The notes under the pieces: generated by a model
The model's input: only the letters and a program-made list of their open reading frames with translations
The model's database searches: none
Told to the model about the DNA's origin: nothing
Made by a program: the position numbers and the translations under genes
Shown: positions 1 to 4,249 of the stretch, in pieces
Position numbering within the stretch: the first letter of the stretch is position 1
Layout of the letters: each line of letters begins with the position of its first letter
Source of the DNA: Candidatus Caenarcanum sp.
GTDB taxonomy: Bacteria; Cyanobacteriota; Vampirovibrionia; Gastranaerophilales; UBA9971
Length of the DNA: 8,623 bases
Direction: 5' to 3'
Assembly: GCA_020720345.1 (NCBI GenBank)
Contig: DYOT01000047.1
Span: forward strand, 1 to 8,623

Positions 1-30
1 AGATTAAAAAATTTTAGCATATTTTAAAAA

Positions 31-672
31 TTAATTATATCCCTGTGGGAGCCACTCGCGGATTCGGAACTTTGCGCCCAGTTCTTCAGCAATTTTTTGG
101 CATTTTTCTACGTCAATTTTGTAATTTTCAAACCCTGTAACTATTGTTGCGGTTGTATCAATTCCGTTTTTTACGCATTCGGAAATAAAATCCTTGACCG
201 CCTGATAAGCTTTTTCATCTTCATAACAGGACTTTGAAAGCTCCTGATATAGCTGCGCATTTTCAGCGTTTAAGCTAATTGAAATTTTATCTATAAGCCC
301 CACTAATTCAGGAACTATATTTCTTTTATGGACTAAATTCCCGTGTCCGTTTGAATTTATCCTGATAGGAACATCGGGATAATTTTCCTTTATGAATTTT
401 GCGACGTTTTTGACTATATCAAGTTTGATTAATGGTTCCCCGTAGCCGCAAAAAACGATTTCCTGCGTATTTTCTACCAGAGTTTCTCTAATTTCTTTTA
501 TTATTTCTTGATGAGAAAACTTTTCGTCTTCCAGAACAAGTTTTACCCCTCCCACATTATCAGTTGCATCTTTAATACAGAAAACACATTTGTTTGTGCA
601 TAAATTGGTAACATTTATGTACATAGAGTTCCCGAGATAATACGCGTGTTTGTTTTGTGTTTTATTAGCCAT
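31..672 (-). CDS. TatD-linked type radical SAM protein, stand-alone
   Basis: Small radical S-adenosylmethionine protein of 213 residues. The iron-sulfur cluster motif CX3CX2C is seen at Cys25, Cys29 and Cys32 (CTNKCVFC). GYGEP at 76-80 is the usual SAM-binding GGE-like motif, followed by RINSNGHGNL and ISLNAENA. The combination YINVTNLCTNKCVFC, FCGYGEPLIKLD, NIVPELVGLID and ISISLNAENAQLY matches my memory of the TatD-linked radical SAM family, which often sits beside or is fused to a TatD nuclease; its reaction is unknown. No TatD lies in this window, although one could lie left of position 1. The protein is short and has no extra C-terminal iron-sulfur (SPASM) domain. The ATG at 672 is preceded by AGGA at 683-686, inside the end of the HEPN gene, and lies 6 bases after its stop, so translation is probably coupled. 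Family is confident; substrate is unknown. Confidence 0.88.
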   Translation of the reverse strand: MANKTQNKHAYYLGNSMYINVTNLCTNKCVFCIKDATDNVGGVKLVLEDEKFSHQEIIKEIRETLVENTQEIVFCGYGEPLIKLDIVKNVAKFIKENYPDVPIRINSNGHGNLVHKRNIVPELVGLIDKISISLNAENAQLYQELSKSCYEDEKAYQAVKDFISECVKNGIDTTATIVTGFENYKIDVEKCQKIAEELGAKFRIREWLPQGYN

Positions 673-678
673 AAAAGA

Positions 679-1083
679 TTATTCCTGATTCATTCTGTTA
701 ATTATATGTTTTTCAACTGTTTCAACTAAATATTTTGCTTCATCAAGGTCTTTTTCAGTATGTTCTTTAGTGGGAAACTCTGAAACATCATAATCAAATT
801 TTTGTCTATTAACGTACAACCTTGAATATATTTTACTGAATGATTTATCGAAAATTTGTTCTTCGTATATATATTTTTTGTTAAACCAGCCCATAAGCTG
901 CCTATGCTTGCCTGTTGTATATCCTTCAACATAACCGAGTGCCAAAATAATATAAAATACAGCATAATAAGCCCTATTTTGTGCATTAAGCAAATCGCTG
1001 TCAATAGAATTAAAAGCTGTTTCTAACGCCTGCACTGCTTTCCCTATGGAATATTTTATCAAAGTTTTTTTATGCTGTTCCAT
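679..1083 (-). CDS. HEPN domain protein (UPF0332-like), partner of the MNT gene
   Basis: Predicted all-helical HEPN protein of 134 residues. Family-like segments are the helix with NRAYYAVF (36-43), GKHRQLMGWFNKKYI (58-72) and YVNRQKFDYD (90-99). In paired HEPN/MNT modules the HEPN protein is usually an RNase toxin and the MNT protein silences it, sometimes by AMPylating a tyrosine. Here the classic RX4-6H catalytic motif is not evident. Arg93 is followed by FDY in the corresponding place, as in UPF0332-type HEPN proteins, so RNase activity cannot be assumed. Start: an in-frame GTG lies at 1092, but AAAGGTG at 1090-1096 is a good ribosome site 6 bases before the ATG at 1083, so I chose that ATG. 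The gene overlaps the end of the MNT gene by 14 bases and lies 6 bases before the radical SAM gene. Family is fairly sure; the toxin role is inferred. Confidence 0.82.
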   Translation of the reverse strand: MEQHKKTLIKYSIGKAVQALETAFNSIDSDLLNAQNRAYYAVFYIILALGYVEGYTTGKHRQLMGWFNKKYIYEEQIFDKSFSKIYSRLYVNRQKFDYDVSEFPTKEHTEKDLDEAKYLVETVEKHIINRMNQE

Positions 1084-1390
1084 AAAAAACACCTTTGTTT
1101 ATAACTTCATTGCGAAAAATATAATTTTTTTCAAGCTTTTCAGGTGTATATGTAAATAATTCAATAAAAATGTCATATTTATAATCTAAATCACAAACAA
1201 TGCCGTGAACTTCCATTTCTTTGTCTCTGTCCACTGAATCAAACAAAGCAACCAAATCTATATCACTGTCGGATTTATAGTTCCCTTTTACCCTTGAACC
1301 AAAAAGATAAACACCTTTAAAATCCTTGAATTTATTATAAATTTGCTGATTTAGTTCTTTTATAATGTCAATGATTTTTTGCTCAGGCAT
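1070..1390 (-). CDS. MNT-type nucleotidyltransferase (MntA-like)
   Basis: Minimal nucleotidyltransferase of 106 residues, of the DNA polymerase beta-like superfamily. The signature GSX10DXD is complete: Gly31-Ser32, then Asp43 and Asp45 in the stretch YLFGSRVKGNYKSDSDIDL. Asp73 in YDIFIEL is a candidate third metal-binding carboxylate. The length is normal for stand-alone MNT proteins. With the active-site residues present it is probably catalytic. Characterised relatives (MntA) transfer AMP to a tyrosine of the HEPN partner and act as the antitoxin; that role here is inference from the overlapping HEPN gene. The ATG at 1390 has AGGG at 1400-1403 about 9 bases upstream. It begins 44 bases after dnaJ with no obvious terminator between them, so read-through from the chaperone genes is likely. 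Confidence 0.88.
   Translation of the reverse strand: MPEQKIIDIIKELNQQIYNKFKDFKGVYLFGSRVKGNYKSDSDIDLVALFDSVDRDKEMEVHGIVCDLDYKYDIFIELFTYTPEKLEKNYIFRNEVINKGVFYGTA
1090..1096 (-). promoter_or_regulatory. Ribosome binding site deciding the HEPN start
   Basis: On the minus strand this reads AAAGGTG and lies 6 bases before the ATG at 1083. It sits inside the 3' end of the MNT gene, which favours the ATG over the upstream GTG (1092) that overlaps this site, and suggests coupled translation of the two genes. Confidence 0.6.
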
Positions 1391-1434
1391 CGTTTATATC
1401 CCTAATATTTGCATATTCATTTTATCATATTCGA

Positions 1435-2553
1435 TTATGAAAAAGCGCCTTTTATTTTGTCGAAAAAGTGCCCGTCTTTTTTTAACTTTTCGTTATGAAT
1501 CTCAGCAAGCCTTCCAAAAAGTTTTTTCTCCTCATCTGAAATGCTGGTCGGGGTTACAAGCTTGATTTTGATAAACTGGTCGCCCCTTCTGGAAGGAGAA
1601 TTTAGGTGTGGAACACCTGACCCTTTTATTGACAGGACTGTTTCAGACTGGATCCCCGGCTGAATTTTTATTTCTTTCATTCCGTCAACAGTTTCTACCT
1701 GAATTGTATCGCCAAGAGCAGCCTGTGAAAAACTGACTCCTTTTTCTATATAAATATTAATGCCGTCTCTTTGGAAAAATTTATGCTGCTTTACGTATAA
1801 AACAACATATAAATCACCGGAAGGACCGTTATTAAATCCTATATCGCCTTCCCCGCTTATTCTAAGCTTGTTTCCTGTATCAACTCCGGCAGGAATTTTA
1901 ATATTTATTACTTTTTTAACTTCTTTTCTTCCTTCTCCATGGCATTCCCGGCATGGATTCGGAATTATTTGACCTATTCCATGGCATTGCGGGCATGTTG
2001 TAATTTGCGTAAAATGTCCCAGAATTGTCCTCGTTACGTTCTGGACTTTTCCTGAGCCTTTGCACGTTGGACAAACAGTCTGGGAAGTTCCCGGTTCAGC
2101 TTTTGTATCGTTGCATCGGGGACAAATTTCAAGGTGGCGGATTTCCACGTCTTTTTCTGTTCCGAAAATTGCTTCTTCAAATTCTATTTGAAGATCAAGC
2201 CTTAAATCGCTTCCTCTTCTTGGAGCGTTGGGATTCTGATTCATTCCGCCAAAGCCGCCTCCAAAAAAGCTTGATAAAATTTCGCTTAAATCTCCAAAAT
2301 CAAACGGGCCATTAGAATCATATCCAGCGTTTTTAAGACCGTCTTCTCCGTATCTATCGTACATAGAACGTTTTTCGTCGTCCATAAGCACTTCATAAGA
2401 CCTGCCAAGCTCTTTGAATTTTTCTTCTGCGTCGGAAGCTTTATTTACATCAGGATGAAGCTCTCTCGCTTTTTTTCTGAAGGCGCTCTTTATTTCGTCT
2501 TTTGATGAGGTTTTTCCTACTCCCAGAATCTCATAATAATCGCGATTACTCAT
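1435..2553 (-). CDS. dnaJ: Chaperone protein DnaJ (Hsp40, type A)
   Basis: Cytosolic co-chaperone of 372 residues that delivers unfolded proteins to DnaK and stimulates its ATPase. The order is complete for a class A protein: J domain 1-70 with HPD at 33-35; a short Gly/Phe region about 84-104; four cysteine pairs at 144/147, 161/164, 187/190 and 201/204; and a beta-rich substrate-binding region about 215-345. The C-terminal tail ends in FFDKIKGAFS. The second to fourth cysteine pairs keep CXXCXGXG (CPTCKGSG, CPQCHGIG, CRECHGEG). The first reads CPRCNDTK and has lost both glycines, an oddity. The substrate-binding part resembles cyanobacterial DnaJ (FQRDGINI, GVPHLNSPSRRGD). It follows grpE by 25 bases, so the two are an operon. 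The start at 2553 opens directly into the J domain; AAGGA at 2566-2570 is a somewhat distant ribosome site. Confidence 0.97.
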   Translation of the reverse strand: MSNRDYYEILGVGKTSSKDEIKSAFRKKARELHPDVNKASDAEEKFKELGRSYEVLMDDEKRSMYDRYGEDGLKNAGYDSNGPFDFGDLSEILSSFFGGGFGGMNQNPNAPRRGSDLRLDLQIEFEEAIFGTEKDVEIRHLEICPRCNDTKAEPGTSQTVCPTCKGSGKVQNVTRTILGHFTQITTCPQCHGIGQIIPNPCRECHGEGRKEVKKVINIKIPAGVDTGNKLRISGEGDIGFNNGPSGDLYVVLYVKQHKFFQRDGINIYIEKGVSFSQAALGDTIQVETVDGMKEIKIQPGIQSETVLSIKGSGVPHLNSPSRRGDQFIKIKLVTPTSISDEEKKLFGRLAEIHNEKLKKDGHFFDKIKGAFS

Positions 2554-2578
2554 TATATATTTTATTCCTTATTAAAAT

Positions 2579-3169
2579 TTATTCATTTACCGCCACATTT
2601 ACAAGAGCCGGTCTTAATATTTTATCGCATAATTTATAACCGCTTTGCAATTCGGCAATAATTGTATGATCAGCATGTTCGTTGGAAGGTGTCTGCATTA
2701 TAGCTTCATGAAGGTTGGGATTAAATTCCTGACCGACTGTTTCTATCTTTTCTATGCCAAGTTTTTCAAGAAGGTCTGTAAATTGTCTGTAAAGAGCGTC
2801 AAAGCTTTCTTTTAATTTTTCAGGATCTTCGATTTCTTTAAGAGATGTCTGAGCCCTTTCAAAATTGTCAATTACGGGAAGAAGTTTTTTTACAGTGTCT
2901 TCTGCTCCGTATTTTAAAAGGCTTTCTCTTTCTTGCTCCTGTCTTTTTCTGTAGTTGTCAAAATCTGCTGCAAGTCTTATGTATTGAGAGTTTAAGGTAT
3001 TTTTTTCTTCTTCAATTTTGTCAGATTTGTTTTTTAACTCGCAATAGTCTCCGTAACAGATGGTTTCCTGCTCTTCTTTTCCGTTTAATTCCTGTTCGTC
3101 TGAATCCTGAGAAAAAGGATTTTCATTTATTGCTTCTTCTTTATTCTTTAATTTATCTTTTTTAAGCAT
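2579..3169 (-). CDS. grpE: Nucleotide exchange factor GrpE
   Basis: Dimeric cytosolic exchange factor that drives ADP release from DnaK; 196 residues, a normal bacterial length. The first 45 or so residues are charged and probably disordered, with a long helical, coiled-coil-prone stretch about 45-95. The family core follows: LAADFDNYRKR (67-77), PVIDNFERA (98-106), FNPNLHEAIMQTP (149-161) and GYKLCDKILRPALVNV (177-192), the last being the beta-wing that touches DnaK. The ATG at 3169 is preceded by GAGGTG a few bases upstream (3174-3179). It is the first gene of a minus-strand group with dnaJ right behind it. The usual neighbours hrcA and dnaK are not here: the gene upstream diverges, and dnaJ follows directly. 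No CIRCE-type repeat (TTAGCACTC/GAGTGCTAA) is found upstream, so HrcA control is not supported by sequence. Confidence 0.96.
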   Translation of the reverse strand: MLKKDKLKNKEEAINENPFSQDSDEQELNGKEEQETICYGDYCELKNKSDKIEEEKNTLNSQYIRLAADFDNYRKRQEQERESLLKYGAEDTVKKLLPVIDNFERAQTSLKEIEDPEKLKESFDALYRQFTDLLEKLGIEKIETVGQEFNPNLHEAIMQTPSNEHADHTIIAELQSGYKLCDKILRPALVNVAVNE

Positions 3170-3233
3170 TTTTCACCTCAAATTTTTTTATACCGGTTTT
3201 AGTTCCGAGTTAGAAATAAAACCCCAATTTATT

Positions 3234-3239
3234 ATTATA
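3234..3239 (-). promoter_or_regulatory. grpE: Candidate -10 element for the grpE-dnaJ group
   Basis: A perfect TATAAT is read on the minus strand about 65 bases upstream of the grpE start, within the divergent spacer 3170-3352. The -35 position at normal spacing matches the consensus poorly, so either an activator or another sigma factor helps, or the match is chance in AT-rich DNA. Confidence 0.3.
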
Positions 3240-3292
3240 ATTTACCAAAATAATTATCCCTGAAAAATAAATATTTTCTTAAGATTTTTATC

Positions 3293-3322
3293 TTGGGAAT
3301 AAATCTATTTAAATGCTATATT
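3293..3322 (+). promoter_or_regulatory. Candidate promoter of the secreted-protein gene
   Basis: TTGGGA at 3293-3298 (4 of 6 to the -35 consensus), an 18-base spacer, then TATATT at 3317-3322 with an extended -10 TG at 3314-3315. It is placed about 30 bases before the start codon. A small inverted repeat, AAGAT-TTTT-ATCTT (3281-3294), touches the -35. Confidence 0.4.
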
Positions 3323-3340
3323 TTTATTAAAACAAAACAA

Positions 3341-3348
3341 GGAGGAGG
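3341..3348 (+). promoter_or_regulatory. Strong ribosome binding site deciding the start at 3353
   Basis: GGAGGAGG lies 4-6 bases before the ATG at 3353. It rules out the in-frame TTG at 3293, which has no such site and would place 20 residues in front of a good signal peptide. Confidence 0.85.
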
Positions 3349-3352
3349 ATTT

Positions 3353-4063
3353 ATGGAAATTAATAAAAAAATTATTGCGATGTTTTTAATGATTGTTTTT
3401 TCAGGCATGAATTTTGGCGGAATTTCGTTTGCTTCGGTGTCAAATCAGCCTGTGCTTGCCATGCTTGAAACAGGTCTGGACAGCAGCACTTCAAAAGAAG
3501 GCGATCAATTTATCGCAGAAATCATGGAAGATTTATTGTCAGAAAATAAGACAGTAATTCCGAAGCAAAGCAATGTTTATGGTTCTGTTATAAAAGTAAA
3601 ACGCCCCGGGGCGATGAGTAAAGATGCTTATATAAGTTTAAAAATTACTAAAATAAAAACTCCTGATGAGAAAATACTGTCTATAGAAGAGAAGCCAATT
3701 ATTATACAAGTTATTCCACTTGTTTCAAAAGGAAAAAAGGGTGATTTAATTAAAAAACTGCCCGGTTCTGTTGCTAATACCGCTACTTCTATTGTAATTA
3801 ATCGTTATTGCTCATTTGCTTATCCTGCTGTATGGGCAATAGGCACAGGTGCAGGCATGGCTGTCAGCGCAGCATCGGGGGTTGTTTTTCCCGATGCAAA
3901 TAAATCAAGAAGAGAATCATCAGCATCAAGAGCTATAGGCTCAACTCCTGTTGGCTATGCAAATTATGCTTTTAAAAAAGGAGAAAATTTTTCCATTGAG
4001 TCAGGGCAATACATAAATATTTCATTTGACATGGAAACTATCCAATATATAAAAAACTTATAA
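3353..4063 (+). CDS. Secreted protein of unknown function, VirB10/TrbI-like beta pattern
   Basis: Predicted exported protein of 236 residues. The N-terminus is a Sec signal peptide: Lys5-Lys6, a hydrophobic core about 7-24, and a likely cleavage after SFA (about residue 27). The mature part opens with VLAMLETGLDSS, then GDQFIAEIMEDLL, KTVIPKQSNVYGSVIKV and a strand-rich stretch. It ends with KKGENFSIESGQYINISFD. This order (leucine-rich entry, Gly-Asp, polar strand, viPkgS..yGsV, and a final Gly-rich strand pair) recalls the beta-barrel pattern of VirB10/TrbI proteins and of small periplasmic relatives of unknown role. That is a fold-level impression only. A hydrophobic Gly/Ala-rich stretch at 158-179 could be a membrane hairpin or buried loop. 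No type IV secretion genes are nearby, so a conjugation role is not supported. The gene appears to be monocistronic. Confidence 0.8.
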   Translation: MEINKKIIAMFLMIVFSGMNFGGISFASVSNQPVLAMLETGLDSSTSKEGDQFIAEIMEDLLSENKTVIPKQSNVYGSVIKVKRPGAMSKDAYISLKITKIKTPDEKILSIEEKPIIIQVIPLVSKGKKGDLIKKLPGSVANTATSIVINRYCSFAYPAVWAIGTGAGMAVSAASGVVFPDANKSRRESSASRAIGSTPVGYANYAFKKGENFSIESGQYINISFDMETIQYIKNL

Positions 4064-4169
4064 AAAATTTACTTAAAGTTTTTAAACAAAACCCGAAAAA
4101 GCCCTTCATTACGACCTTTTTAAAAGAAAAAATTTTTTTTAAAGAAAATTAACATTCATAAAAAAAATT

Positions 4170-4181
4170 ATGTTGTAACAT
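4170..4181. repeat. Operator-like inverted repeat upstream of nrdJ
   Basis: Perfect inverted repeat ATGTT-GT-AACAT. It overlaps the candidate -35 (TTGTAA, 4173-4178) of the nrdJ promoter, a usual place for repressor binding. It does not match the NrdR box as I know it, so the regulator is unknown. Confidence 0.45.
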
Positions 4182-4203
4182 GAGCAAACGAGTATTTTAT
4201 ACA
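4173..4203 (+). promoter_or_regulatory. nrdJ: Candidate nrdJ promoter
   Basis: TTGTAA (-35 like) at 4173-4178 and TATACA at 4198-4203 (19-base spacer), with overlapping alternatives TTATAC at 4197-4202 (18-base spacer) and CATAAT at 4202-4207. Transcription would start near 4210-4214, giving a leader of about 40 bases. No riboswitch fits in so short a leader. The promoter is framed by an inverted repeat and two direct repeats. Confidence 0.45.
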
Positions 4204-4221
4204 TAATAGAAACGAGTACTT
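4186..4221 (+). repeat. Direct repeat pair AAACGAGTAyTT at the nrdJ promoter
   Basis: Two 12-base copies differing at one position, at 4186-4197 and 4210-4221, 24 bases apart start to start. One lies in the -35/-10 spacer and the other at the expected transcription start. A GC-containing repeat in such AT-rich DNA is unlikely to be trivial. It may be a tandem regulator site, but no known regulator is recognised. Confidence 0.5.
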
Positions 4222-4237
4222 ACTATTATTGCAGTGT

Positions 4238-4244
4238 GGAGGAG
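4238..4244 (+). promoter_or_regulatory. nrdJ: Ribosome binding site deciding the nrdJ GTG start
   Basis: GGAGGAG lies 5 bases before the GTG at 4250. A longer frame opens at a TTG (4229), but this Shine-Dalgarno would then be inside the gene and the TTG has no site of its own, so GTG is the likely start. Confidence 0.85.
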
Positions 4245-4249
4245 AGCAA

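Noticed and set aside
726..1004. A second minus-strand frame within the HEPN gene
   Set aside because: Overlaps a recognisable HEPN gene in another frame and gives a product with no recognisable pattern.
1391..1434. Separate promoter for the MNT gene between dnaJ and MNT
   Set aside because: -10-like AT sequences occur, but none has a -35 at acceptable spacing.
1760..3165. Plus-strand open frames opposite dnaJ and grpE
   Set aside because: Antisense to well-conserved coding sequence, with low-complexity Leu/Phe/Ser-rich products; shadows only.
3293..3352. Upstream TTG start adding 20 residues to the secreted protein
   Set aside because: No ribosome site precedes it, it would bury the signal peptide, and a strong site precedes the ATG at 3353.
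4229..4249. Upstream TTG start adding 7 residues to NrdJ
   Set aside because: The only good ribosome site (GGAGGAG, 4238-4244) lies downstream of the TTG and 5 bases before the GTG at 4250.
4064..4249. Cobalamin riboswitch or NrdR boxes ahead of the B12-dependent reductase
   Set aside because: The spacer is too short and AT-rich for a cobalamin riboswitch and shows none of its conserved segments; no pair of NrdR-like palindromes with the expected half sites is seen.
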